Source: Pseudoips prasinana
Lineage: Eukaryota > Arthropoda > Insecta > Lepidoptera > Nolidae
DNA length: 64,000 nucleotides
Assembly (NCBI GenBank): GCA_951640165.1
Contig: OX621258.1
Span: forward strand, 8,951,501 to 9,015,500
Direction: 5' to 3'
Each line of letters opens with the position of its first letter. The stretch's first letter is position 1. This document shows, one piece after another, positions 40,792-50,962 of this stretch. The translations under genes and the position numbers were made by a program. The notes under the pieces were generated by a model. The model saw only the letters and a list, made by a program, of their open reading frames with translations. It made no database searches and had not been told where the DNA came from.

Positions 40792-40829
40792 CGGATCTAA
40801 AATACCTACACACAAAGTAAGCCTAAGTC

Positions 40830-41400
40830 CTCGTGCACGGTAACTGTTTACCTCTGGCGACGGTCTGTGGCGGAACGTGGCGGCAGGTATAAATTTTAAC
40901 ATTTTCCCAGAACACTCCTCGTGGTAAATCTGGTAAAGGACACATGTTGCGACGTCACGTCTATCCACTAGGGGATAACACTAAACAGTGGGATTCCTGT
41001 TGCCAGCAACGATTCCAGATTGGTGACGTTGAATGCGTACAAAAGGAATAAATTAATACTGTGGTGCCCCGGCCTAGAGGTGGCAGTAATATTCCATATG
41101 CCCTTTCTAGCCCCCTTCCGGAGGCTGTAGTTGATATCCAACGGCTTTGTTTTCTCAATATGATATGATCTGCCACATGCAACTGTGACAATATCAGTCG
41201 GATATGTTTCTAGAAAACAAAGCCTACAACTCACCTACAACCTCCGAAAAGGAATTTTAAATTTGAACTGCCAGTGTATCGTTCGTAGCTTAATACAGAG
41301 CGCCTACCCGGATTGGTGGGTTAAATTTATGATTTCCCAATTCTAAGATTAAATTTACGCTTTGCATTGCACTTAATGCTATAAAATTTTAATTTAATAG
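40830..41400. repeat. Family F foldback, partial (right arm 41275-41400)
   Basis: GTATCGTTCGTAGCTTAATA, GAGCGCCTACCCGGATTGGT and AAATTTACGCTTTGCATTGC match the right arm of 62385-62760. The central CCCCTTCCGGAGGCTGTAGT and ATGTTTCTAGAAAACAAAGC are also shared. The left arm is missing or unrecognisable. Confidence 0.6.
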
Positions 41401-41424
41401 AATCTCTTGTTCTAACACATTGTA

Positions 41425-41565
41425 TGTACAGGCGCCAGCACATCAAGCTACCCCAATCTGTCAAATCTCCCCAATTAAAAGTGAACCTTATGCTTATGTG
41501 ATAAAGTTGAATCTATAAAAGAAATTGGACAGATAGGGGTCTCTGAATGTGCTGGCGGCTGTACA
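41425..41565. mobile_element. MITE family D, copy 2
   Basis: TGTACAGGCGCCAGCACATC at the left and GTGCTGGCGGCTGTACA at the right, with AAGCTACCCCAATCTGTCAA inside. 141 bp. Confidence 0.82.
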
Positions 41566-41621
41566 TGTAATAGAATAAGACATAAATAAGGTATAATATT
41601 GTAATAGAGTTTTATTTTATA

Positions 41622-41876
41622 TTCATGTCAGTCGAATGTCGTCCACTGCTGGACCAGAGCCTCGCCCAAGAATGGAGGGATATGCCATAATCGCCAAGCT
41701 TGGCAGACGGTTAGGCGATCGCAGTAAGATAGTCATAGTACTCAGAAGAACGCTGCTGCCCGTTCTCCCTATATACCAATATATGTATATACCCTCGCGA
41801 CGACTTCTACAACCCCAACTGGTTGAGATGGGGTGGCGATATTCTTCGTGGCCGTCAACCACACAGCAATATCAAA
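41622..41876 (-). repeat. LINE tail family G, minus strand
   Basis: TCGTCCACTGCTGGACCAGA, ATGCCATAATCGCCAAGCTT, GTTAGGCGATCGCAGTAAGA and GAACGCTGCTGCCCGTTCTC. The open frames on both strands are by-products. Confidence 0.72.
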
Positions 41877-41926
41877 GCTAGATAATTATTTTATATTATT
41901 AGAACCAATTTTGGTTGGAGTGTTAA

Positions 41927-42005
41927 ATTTTTAGCGTTTCGTAGCAAAAGGAAACCTTATGATGGAACTCACATACGGCTTCCTTTTACTACGAAACGCT
42001 AAAAA
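41927..42005. repeat. Foldback hairpin
   Basis: TTTTTAGCGTTTCGTAGCAA, AAGGAA and TTCCTTTTACTACGAAACGC, TAAAAA pair around about 25 bp of loop, with one mismatch. Confidence 0.8.
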
Positions 42006-42227
42006 TGTATCACATCAACTCAAATAATACAACGTATTCTCTCAAATAAAATCAATTGCTTACGTCACAAGAGACAATAACCCGGTGGAGCGATCGCATC
42101 GGACGATTGATGACGTCATTTGTTCCTATCGCCAACCTAATGTAGTTTGAGTTATCGACACCCCACTATATTGAATGGGCAAAAAACGGGCAAGGTTCAG
42201 CAAAAGCCAACCATGAGGTAGACAGAA

Positions 42228-42500
42228 CCATTCAGACAATATTTAGTAAAATAATAGCTAAAACTATAAATTTCGACAATTAAACTTAAACATAATCTCT
42301 TTGACAATAGCTTTATACAAGCTAGCTAAATATCGATGCTATTATAAAATAAATTTTATAAAAGTTGTCATACAATCTGTGTACCTAAATATCTATGTAA
42401 CTAGAAATAATTATGTATACCTACTTAATACAAACATGTTCTGACTATTTACAAGCCTTTTTTAAAGTCGACGTGAATAAAAACCTTTTTCATTTTAATT
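42228..42500 (+). repeat. Dispersed direct repeat J, copy 1
   Basis: Begins CCATTCAGACAATATTTAGT and includes AAACATAATCTCTTTGACAA, ACAAGCTAGCTAAATATC, TTATGTATACCTACTTAAT and CAAACATGTTCTGACTATT. Recurs at 54223-54506 in the same orientation, about 12 kb away. No ORF. Confidence 0.75.
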
Positions 42501-42850
42501 GTATTTCTGCGCAACGTAGTTTAATAAAAATAATAGGGGGTACTGACCTAATATGCGCTCCGGAAAAGTACATTTGTCCATGTTCATACATGCTAAAGCG
42601 ACGTAATGACATTTAATTTAGTATAAATAGTCGTATAAAATATAGAAAAGCCATGTGTCGAGTGAAGTTATTCTGTTAATTATTCAGAAGTAAAACAAAT
42701 ATTGTGTTAATTGTATCTCATATGTGGGTTTAAAATCTACGAAGTCTGATTTACTACACAACTTAATGGATCTAGTCTTAAATATACAAATAAAGTTTAC
42801 ATTCTGTTTATTAAATGTTGCCAAAATTTAATTTTATTAAGTAATAATAA
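42501..42850. other. Unassigned AT-rich stretch
   Basis: No recognised feature. Confidence 0.35.
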
Positions 42851-42860
42851 TAATGGGAAT

Positions 42861-43064
42861 GGGACAACCGGAAGGGGAAGACCACGTCGAACATTCTCTG
42901 ACCAAATTGGAGATGTTCTCAAGAAAGGGCAGGTCAGAAGTACCCTAAACCGGCGAGCATGTATGAAGAATATAATGTCAGTAATCGAGGCAAAAGAAGT
43001 ATGCAAAGATCGTGACAAATGGAAATCCGTTGTCTCTGCCTACCCCTCTGGGAAACAGGCGTGA
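42861..43064 (+). pseudogene. LINE ORF2 C-terminal fragment, family L
   Basis: 67 codons open to TGA at 43062-43064: [20 protein letters not shown], then [20 protein letters not shown] and [14 protein letters not shown]. Followed by (ATGT)n and (AAT)n. Homologous copies at 44338-44565 (-), 58608-58812 (-) and 60733-60841 (-) share the end, so this is the 3' end of a LINE family lacking its 5' part here. Confidence 0.72.
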
Positions 43065-43106
43065 GTCTATGTATGTATGTATGTAATAATAATAATAATG
43101 ATATAT

Positions 43107-43342
43107 AGGGACAATGTCACACAGATCATCCAAGTCCCAAACTAAGCAAAGCTTGTACTATGGGTACCAGGCGACGATATACATACTTATATAGATAGAT
43201 AAATACTTATATACATAGAAAACATCCATGACTCAGAAACAAATATTCGTGCTCATGACACAAATATTTGCACTTACCGGGATTCGAACCCAGGACCACC
43301 AGCTTCGTAGGCAGGATCACTACCAACTAGGCTACGGTGACC
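43107..43342 (-). mobile_element. SINE family A, minus strand
   Basis: GGGATTCGAACCCAGGACCA and AACTAGGCTACGGTGACCG are the antisense B- and A-box. Tail to tail with the LINE end at 42861-43064. Confidence 0.87.
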
Positions 43343-44205
43343 GTATTAAGTACTTATTTATTTCAGTAAAAGCTTAATAAGAGAACTGTAAGAATATTTA
43401 TCAATTTATATTTCCGCTCTGTTATCTATGAAACATTTAATTCAAATCTAACTCATGGTTTCCCTACCGTATGTGTAACATTTTAAAAGCAGACAATATT
43501 TTGTTGGATCTAATATATTGACGGCTAAATTCGTGGTATGTTGAGAGTTTATCTTTTTTGGTTGGAACGGACGGGATTTTGTACTATCTCCTTGTCTTTT
43601 TCTACTATTTCAATTGTATAGAAAGTTGAGTTTAATGTTATAATTAATTTTATATTGAGGTAGAGTAGCTAAAAGCTGAAGTGGTTAATACACTGAGAAT
43701 AGAATATACATACACATATTGCAATGTGCGTACGTATTTATAACAAAATACCAAGTCGTATATTGAATATTGAACTCGAGAAAATTTAAGATAGAATTAC
43801 ACAAGTGGCTTATTGAATGTAATTTTTACAGTTTAAAAGATTTTATGAATGTGAGATGTTGATTCCTTTTGTCAAAATATAAATTTTTGCATGCTATGTT
43901 ATATCTTAGCGAAACATGTTGAGCTACTGTAATAATATTAACATCAATGTATACCATGTTTTACGCAAATAAATAATTTACTTACTTACTTACTTACTAT
44001 AATTTTTAGGTTTTCTACACGTGCTCTTTATGGGTTAGACATACGCAAAGGGCCAATAACGCTTTTCGGGTATTTTTGAGACTTCCGCGATTCTGTAGCG
44101 CTTTAGGCATGTTTTCTTAAGCAAAAACTGAAAGTTAAGCTATCGTACAAAAATAATCGGCGTGTCTGATGTGCAGAATTCGCGGGAGCACCGACAGTAT
44201 CGTGA
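43343..44205. other. Unassigned stretch, 860 bp
   Basis: (TTAC)n at about 43979-43998. No gene recognised. Confidence 0.4.
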
Positions 44206-44293
44206 AAGGTATTGCTTAGAAGCCGGACTGCCTATTCCTGTGGCACTTGGCCTATAGACCAGGAGCTATTGTGCCAGGAAGGTAAGTGCATTG

Positions 44294-44295
<2 letters not shown>

Positions 44296-44324
<29 letters not shown>

Positions 44325-44333
44325 TACATACAT
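44296..44333. repeat. A-run followed by (TA)n microsatellite
   Basis: About 15 A then about ten TA units; it marks the 3' end of the minus-strand LINE fragment that follows. Confidence 0.85.
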
Positions 44334-44337
44334 AGAC

Positions 44338-44697
44338 TCACGCCTGTTTCCCAGAGGGGTAGGCAGAGACATCGGATTTCCAATTGTCACGATCTTTGCA
44401 TACTTCTTTTACCTCGATTACTGTCATTATATTCTTCATACATGCTCGCCGGTTGAGGGTACTTCTAACCTGCCCTTTTTTGAGAACATCTCCAATTTGA
44501 TCAGAAAATGTTCGACGTGGTCTTCCCCTTCCGGTTGTCCCATTCACACAGGCCAGGTATACTTCTTTTTTCAATCTTCTTTCATTATTTATATTTATGT
44601 TATTTTTATTAACACAGTTCTTACTTCTCTTTGTATCACTAACACTATGAATCCGTTCGCTAGTTTTTGCGTGAAAGAGTAACAAACTTCCATACAT
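44338..44697 (-). pseudogene. LINE ORF2 C-terminal fragment, family L, minus strand
   Basis: Minus-strand frame ends ...[20 protein letters not shown] before the stop at 44338, with [20 protein letters not shown] upstream as in 42861-43064, and extends about 40 codons further ([14 protein letters not shown]). The part beyond about 44620 merges into a Hel-C scrap and is probably not LINE. Confidence 0.7.
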
Positions 44698-44787
44698 CCA
44701 TGCTCACAAACTTTCGCATTTTTAATATTTATTAGAAGAATAAATTGAATATTGTTATTTACTCAAAATTATCTTTTATTAAATCAT

Positions 44788-44878
44788 ACTAATATTATAA
44801 AGGCGAAAGTTTGTGAGTGAGTGTGTATGTTTGTTACTTCTTCACGTCTAAACGGCTGGAGCGATTTTAGTAAAATTT
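44788..44878 (+). repeat. Helitron family Hel-C fragment
   Basis: TCATACTAATATTATAAAGG, GCGAAAGTTTGTGAGTGAGT and CTTCACGTCTAAACGGCTGG are the 5' part of the family; truncated at a T-run by SINE-D. Confidence 0.55.
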
Positions 44879-44884
44879 ATTGTT

Positions 44885-45105
44885 TATTTTTTTACTTTTT
44901 TTTTTTAAATACAACGCCTGCACTAAGGAATCTAATCCCTGTGTCGCGGGGTACTTTACAAATATATAATAGACGGACACAAATTACATCCAGGCTCAGA
45001 ACCACTATTTATGGGTCACACAAATTGTTGTCCGGCGCGGGACTCGAACCCGTGGCACGAAGAGGCGAGGCGACTGTCTTAGCCGCGACGCCACACGTGT
45101 ATGGA
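44885..45105 (-). mobile_element. SINE family D, minus strand
   Basis: The reverse complement shows a tRNA-like head (GTGGCGTCGCGGCTAAGACA; GGGTTCGAGTCCCGCGCCGG), body (TTTGTGTGACCCATAAATAG, TGGTTCTGAGCCTGGATG) and A-rich tail (from 44885 upward in antisense). The other copies are at 32010 (partial) and 50553-50720. Confidence 0.82.
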
Positions 45106-45109
45106 GTTA

Positions 45110-45768
45110 TCTGACACCCTGGATATACATAGGCTATAATTTATAGGGTTCAAAATAAAAAAAATATAGTTTTTGCACCTAGAAGCAGGAACACGGTCCA
45201 TGTTACGGCTCTAGAACCCTCTTGACAATGCAAACTGTGTCCAAAAGCACTGCTTTTTGAATCTGGTCCTCGACCCAGCTAATAAAATAGGCTCTTTGCT
45301 AATAAGCCAGAAACTACTATCGATACAAACATAGGAGAGTAAACAGTTCAAAAACTGACAAGTTCCCGCACAAGGTTCAAATATTTAGTTAAATTATTAT
45401 TATTAGGTAACGCGCACATAACATTAATGAACCTACATAAAAAGATGGTCGTCAAATTACACAAATAAATTATCTCACCCAATGTTACCATATGAACAAA
45501 ATGGAATTCCACTAAATTAAACTCCCCCATCAATTAAGGCAATTAAGAAAATTGTGAGGTCCCAAATCACGCATTTCCCTTCCTAACCTTATTCGCTTTG
45601 CACTAAAACTCATAAAATATCCCTTCGGCCTCTAAAACTAATAACGAACTAAATTAATCCCACCGATCATAAAGTAACTCACAGTTTTGTTGAATTACCT
45701 CAAATACTTTTGAAGGGAAATTTAAACTGTGGGATTGTAATTTGAAGGTAGTGGTTGATGAGATTGTG
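45110..45768. other. Unassigned stretch, 660 bp
   Basis: No recognised feature. Confidence 0.35.
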
Positions 45769-45771
45769 CCA

Positions 45772-46090
45772 CTAGCTGTGCCCCGCGGTTTTACCAGCTT
45801 TCAATTTTATAAATTATCACAGCTCCTCCCCCGTAGGTGAAAGCGTGATAATATGTAGCCTATATATTGACCCGACCTCTTAGTAATATTCATGCAAAAT
45901 TTAAAGTAAATCGATGCAGTACTTTTTGAGTTTAGCCCGGACATACATACAGACATACAGATAAACAGAGAAAAATTCTAAAAACTATATTTTTGGCTTC
46001 GATATCCATTGTAGATCACGCCTCAAGTATCCTTTTAAAAAATATTCAATGTACAGTTTTGACTTTCCTACGACTTTATTATATGTATAT
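45772..46090 (-). mobile_element. Helitron family Hel-A, minus strand
   Basis: CTAG at 45772-45775, CCCCGCGGTTTTACC (hairpin partly lost), and TTTATTATATGTATAT at the far end. The body matches 31600-31920. Confidence 0.82.
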
Positions 46091-46279
46091 ATGTGGAAGG
46101 GACGTGAGCTTGATTCTACTATCAGATCCTTATATTTAATTAACTTAAAAGAAAGAAGGAAAGAAAGAAAAGTGCTTAACCTAATGACGAGTTTTCGCCC
46201 CGGAGACCAATCCGAAAGAGCAAAATTTGTTAAAGCTTGTTATAACGATGTACAACACTTGGACATATATAAAAACTAA
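46091..46279 (+). other. Possible coding remnant of unknown origin
   Basis: An open frame beginning in the Helitron runs on through 46279. Its unique part is charged and protein-like (LYLINLKERRKERKVLNLMT, SFRPGDQSERAKFVKAC) and ends HLDIYKN-stop. I do not recognise it. It could be the last exon or a scrap of a gene interrupted by the Helitron, or chance. Confidence 0.25.
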
Positions 46280-46439
46280 TGGTACTATGAGGTGACACGC
46301 TACTTTCGCAGATGTTTTGTGATGTTAGAATGTAATCCCATTTGCCCATGTTGTCTTTTGATCTACTAAACTGAGTGCATAGGCTATTGAGAGTCCACCA
46401 GTTTCACCTTGGAAAATTATGTCACGGAGGTAACATTTG

Positions 46440-46688
46440 ACGGTCACCGTAGCCTAGTTGGTAGTGCTCCTGCCTACGAAGCTGGTGGTCCTGGGTTCGA
46501 ATCCCGGTAAGTGCAAATATTTGTGTGATGAGCACGAATATTTGTTTCTGAGTCATGGATGTTTTCTATGTATATAAGTATTTATCTATCTATATAAGTA
46601 TGTATATCGTCGCCTGGTACCCATAGTACAAGCTTTGCTTAGTTTGGGGCTAGGATGATCTGTGTCACATTGTCCCTCCATATTATAT
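46440..46688 (+). mobile_element. SINE family A, plus strand
   Basis: GTCACCGTAGCCTAGTTGGT, GGTTCGAATCCCGGTAAGTG, tail CCCATAGTACAAGCTTTGC and an ATT-like run. Confidence 0.88.
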
Positions 46689-46811
46689 TATATTATTATT
46701 TCCTTTTTTTTGTTTGATGTGAGAGGCGGCTTATTTTTATATTTATAAATAAATATATTTTTATATACAAGAGATTATGAATAAAAAAAGACAACTTAAG
46801 GTAACAATTGC

Positions 46812-46945
46812 GTTTTCATCATATCAGCCGAACACGGGCAACCCTTTGATCTCCACAACTGCCGGTCTCGCCCTACTCGCATCCAGGACCCTCACAAGAT
46901 CATCGGTCCATCTTGTAAGGGGCCTGCCCACGCTGCGTCTATCGG
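46812..46945 (-). pseudogene. RTE-like LINE tail, minus strand
   Basis: TCATCATATCAGCCGAACAC, GATCTCCACAACTGCCGGTC, GACCCTCACAAGATCATCGG and CCCACGCTGCGTCTA are antisense to the ORF2 end seen at 845-1221. Confidence 0.7.
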
Positions 46946-47350
46946 AAACAATTTATATATGCTTAGAATTTTATTTTATTTTCGCATACAATCAAATCTT
47001 ATTACACCCATTTTGTGCCAGGCATTTAAAAGGAAATTGGAGGAAATACAATTAATAAAAAAAATACAGTTTTTCTTTTTTAGAGTAAAGTAGTAAACAT
47101 TCAGTTTTAACGTACGTATGTACATATCAAATTACACCATCAAATAAATTATCAATGAGGTCACTAACAATAAATTAAATCTCTACCAGTATACCCCTAC
47201 CTCGTGACTTCGAAACCTATTAAAATAGTTTTAATGGGGGTTATCTGCCGCCATGAAATTATGTGGGTATTGATTGCATAAGTTGAGGGTGGGATCGACT
47301 GATTTAATTACGTTATAGATAACGTTCAGTGTTCGTAGCAGTCATATGTA
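46946..47350. other. Unassigned stretch
   Basis: No recognised feature. Confidence 0.35.
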
Positions 47351-47353
47351 TAT

Positions 47354-47494
47354 GTACTGACGCCAGCACATCAAGCTACCTCAATCTGTCAAATTTCCCC
47401 AATTGAAAGTGAACTTTATGATTTTGTGATAAAGTTGAAATTCTATAAAAGAAATCTGACAGATTGAGGTAACTTGATGTGCTGGCGTCTGTAC
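47354..47494. mobile_element. MITE family D, copy 3 (best preserved)
   Basis: GTACTGACGCCAGCACATCA at the left and TGATGTGCTGGCGTCTGTAC at the right; inner arms AGCTACCTCAATCTGTCAAA / CTGACAGATTGAGGTAACTT. 141 bp. Confidence 0.87.
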
Positions 47495-47529
47495 CTACAT
47501 TTTATTAGTTATATACACGTACATTAGTG

Positions 47530-47868
47530 TACTGCCTCGTTGGTCTAGCGGTAACGTGTTCAATCGCAGAAAGTGAGATCATGGGTTCAAATCCCGGGGC
47601 GGGCCAAAAAAGTGATATTGGGATTTTTCCGTAAAAATAAATTTATCAGTATTAGCCCGAAGTCTTGAAGTTGGCGGTATTACACCCCCATGCCTCGGAG
47701 AGCACGTAAAGCCGTCGGTCCTGTACCTGACCTGTTTCCGGTCGTGTCGGATCATGAGAGTGATGGATTAGAAAGTGCCCCTGTGTTTGCGCACACACTT
47801 GTGCACTATAATATGTCCTGCGCAATTGGGTAATCTCCATTGAGAATGGCCGTGGAAGACATCATCAT
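47530..47868 (+). mobile_element. SINE family B, plus strand
   Basis: Head GCCTCGTTGGTCTAGCGGTA, B-box GGTTCAAATCCCGGGGCGGG, then the usual body; it ends ATCATCATC. Confidence 0.85.
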
Positions 47869-47944
47869 CAGTGTACTGCTATGTACATTATGCGTTATAT
47901 GAAGATAGTAGGTAATTTATATATTGAATATTCTGGATAGATAG

Positions 47945-48115
47945 ATAGGATATGCCTTAATGGCCACGCTTGGCAGACGCCAGGGTTGGAGATCTCACTA
48001 TGGTGCTCATTACCCAGGGTGACGGTGGATTATCCGGTAGATATCCCCTCGAAACGACTTCTACGCTCTCCATGCACTGAGATAAACTGGTGATATTCGT
48101 TGCCATCAAATTTGA
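47945..48115 (-). repeat. LINE tail family G, minus strand, diverged
   Basis: GATATGCCTTAATGGCCACG, CTTGGCAGACGCCAGG and ACGACTTCTACGCTCTCCAT. Confidence 0.55.
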
Positions 48116-48207
48116 TCTCAGACAAAGCGGTTCATATAACAACTGCAAAAAAAAGTCAATAAAAATTCACAAAATTCGCAAAAAGATTCAAAACTGTTAA
48201 ATCGTTG

Positions 48208-48462
48208 ACGATCACCGTAGCCTAGTTGGTAGTGCTCCTGCCGACGAAGCTGGTGGTCCTGGGTTCGAATCCCGGTAAGAACAAATATTTGTGTGATGAG
48301 CACGAATATTTGTTTCTGAGTCATGGATGATTTCTATGTATATAAGTATTTATCTATCTATATAAGTATGTATATCGTCGCCTGGTACCCATAGTACAAG
48401 TTTTGCTTAGTTTGGGGCTAGGATGATCTGTGTGACATTGTCCCGATATATTATTATTATTA
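48208..48462 (+). mobile_element. SINE family A, plus strand
   Basis: GATCACCGTAGCCTAGTTGG, GGTTCGAATCCCGGTAAGAA, tail ending GTCCCGATATATTATTATTA. Confidence 0.87.
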
Positions 48463-49010
48463 TAATCGTCTGTTATAAATCATTGTCCAAATCCTCAGTT
48501 CCATATATACTGGTCAGCATCAGTCACCAAAAGAGTCAACCCTATAGGTATACATATTCATGAAAGCCATTGCCATAAGCCTTCAGAAACCTCATAAATA
48601 TCGACGAAATGTTCCCCTTAACTTATATCATCAAAAAAATACGATGTTGCGATTCTATCACATTTATAAGTCGTTTCATATTCAAATGTAACCCATTCAG
48701 ATAATATATAATACTACAGAACATTTTAATGTTACTGAAAGAAATCTCTGCAAAAATACTGTACTATTAAGCGATCATCCTAAAGGCAGCTTTAATAAAA
48801 TAGAGAATACATTTTCTTATAAAAACACCTACTGGGAAAAACGTAATATCGACTGACTTCACGGTAAAGAACGTTAAGTCAATATATCAAACTTTAGAGG
48901 AGAAACGAATGTTACTGATCTCTGTATCTGACTATAATGGTATCTGGGTACCAGCAATATAAGTTCGCGGAGGGTTCGGGTTCGATAAAGGCACTATATT
49001 CTTTTAGTTT
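48463..49010. other. Unassigned stretch, 550 bp
   Basis: No recognised feature. Confidence 0.35.
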
Positions 49011-49011
49011 A

Positions 49012-49085
49012 GTGAAATAATTAAATTTATTCAGCATTTGGGTATTAACGTACGCTTATACTTGTCAAAATCACAATGCAGCATT
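49012..49085 (-). repeat. Dispersed repeat tail, family H, minus strand
   Basis: AATTTATTCAGCATTTGGGT, ATTAACG and CTTGTCAAAATCACAATGC are antisense to 21580-21655. Confidence 0.5.
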
Positions 49086-49374
49086 AAAGCAGAATACTAT
49101 ATTAAAGAAACTACATTATAGGCTTAACACGCCCGTATGGTGCGTCTTACCACTTAAAATGTTACGAAATCCTTAAAGTACTTTGTTAACTTGGAGACAC
49201 TGAATAGTTCTCAATCAGTAGTTTGATTTAAGACGGGATTTTCCAGAAAGGGTGGGATCGTGGCACGGGCTACAGGTGCGGGATCATAGAACTGGAGTCA
49301 GGATACCACCACAAGTAACAACACATATTGGGATTATGAAAACGGCGGAGTAAATGATATAGTCGATAACAGGC

Positions 49375-49595
49375 AGGTGATGGCATAGAATATCATCACC
49401 CCATCTCATCCCGTGGGGGGCGTAGAAATCGTCCGAGGGAATACCTACCAGAGAACGGGCAGCAGCGTTTTTCTGTGAACTATGAAAAAAACTGCGATCG
49501 CCAACCCGTCTGCCAAGCGTGGTGATTGTGGCAAATACCGCCATTATTTGGGAAGGCTTTTGTCTAGTAGTGGACGTACTTTGGCTGCCATGACG
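49375..49595 (+). repeat. LINE tail family G, plus strand
   Basis: CACCCCATCTCATCCCGTGG, GAACGGGCAGCAGCG, GCGATCGCCAACCCGTCTGC and GTCTAGTAGTGGACGTACTT, continuing to GGCTGCCATGACGAT. Confidence 0.75.
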
Positions 49596-49654
49596 ATAAC
49601 AGCTTTCGACCGAACATCATTTAACATGTTTAAGATAATATGTATATAATATGA

Positions 49655-49875
49655 CGGGCCTGTTGGCGTGGTTGGCAAATGCCTGCCTGTTACGCCGCCG
49701 GTCGTGGGTTTGATTCCCACGCGGGAAAGATATTTGTGTGAATGAATATGTATGTTTGTCCTAAGTCTGGGTGGTAAAAGTAGTATATTATTATTATTTA
49801 TCTGATTTCCAAAGTACAAGGTCTGCTTAGATTGGGATCAGATGGGCGTATGTAAATAATGTCCTAGGATATTAT
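49655..49875 (+). mobile_element. SINE family C, most complete copy
   Basis: A-box-like CCTGTTGGCGTGGTTGGCAA, B-box GGTCGTGGGTTTGATTCCCA, body TATGTTTGTCCTAAGTCTGG, tail CTGATTTCCAAAGTACAAGG, TCTGCTTAGATTGGGATCAG and ATGTCCTAGGATATTATTC. The tail is clearly related to that of SINE family A. Confidence 0.85.
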
Positions 49876-50552
49876 TCACACCCGTCCATTTGATCATCAA
49901 TGTGCCATTATATATTATATAGTATTTCTACAGTCAAGTTGCGTAAAATATTAATAATACAAAGAATGTCAGTAATGTTCCTTGATTGTGTTTAAAAACT
50001 AAGTTCTAATTAAAACTAAGCATTAAGCACAACAGTATAAATGGTATATTTTTTTACTAGGTTAAATGTATAAAAGAATAGGGTTTAAAGTTAAAATTAA
50101 ATATTACCCAAGGGTTTGTAACTGTACAATAAATTGTGACATATTTAGTCAGACCTGGTTTATCAAATCAAATCTCTATTATTAAATATAATGGCGATTT
50201 GATTGGATTTATTGAAAAAAATGTAAAATCATATGGAGAACTGATAATAACCGGTATAGGTAATATTGGCTAGAAGGTTGCCAGAGTCCGAGTCCTATGT
50301 GCGTCTTAGGGTACTACTATTTATTGTGCGTGCATCACAGAATAATAAAACAGATTTTTAAACTTATCACGTTGTGCGTTGGATGCCGATATGTTCGTAC
50401 ATTTACAGATATTTTATTGCGTAGCGAAGCATAAAGCGTAAGGGCGGCCGAACTTTGAGTGCTTTTTCGTATGAATTTGAGTTGTACGTAAATGTGCGTG
50501 TGCCGACCTAAAATTATCGAACCCTCCAAGACCAAGGACCCCATTTTTGTTT
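49876..50552. other. Unassigned stretch, 680 bp
   Basis: No recognised feature. Confidence 0.35.
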
Positions 50553-50720
50553 TTTTTAAGACACGCCCGCCTTTAGGAAACTAATCCCGGTGTCGCGGGG
50601 TACTCTACAAACATATTATAGGCAGACACAATTTAAATCAAGACTCAGAACAACTATTTATGGGTTACACAAATAGTTGTCCGGCGCGGGAATCCAACCC
50701 GGGACTGGAAACGGCGGCGG
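50553..50720 (-). mobile_element. SINE family D, minus strand, partial
   Basis: T-run, then ACGCCCGCCTTTAGGAAACT, AATCCCGGTGTCGCGGGGTA and TTGTCCGGCGCGGGAATCCA. The tRNA-like head is truncated. Confidence 0.75.
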
Positions 50721-50962
50721 TAGTAATCATTCACCATTGGTTGGTTAAGAAATAAAGTTGTCATCAAAATGATGAGATACTCAGCACATAAACTTATAAA
50801 AACCGACACGCATTGCAACATTTTCATACATAATATGAAAATGCGATAGTTATTTGTTATTCACGCCAAAATGTCTGAAAAGATTTGAATGAAACTTGGC
50901 ACACGTAACCTGGCTCTTTTCATCCCTCAAACGAAGAAGCGGGTAGATGTATGTATATAATA

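Noticed and set aside
40549..40968. 139-codon minus-strand gene
   Set aside because: Crosses a 270-bp retroposon and its target duplication; no domain recognised.
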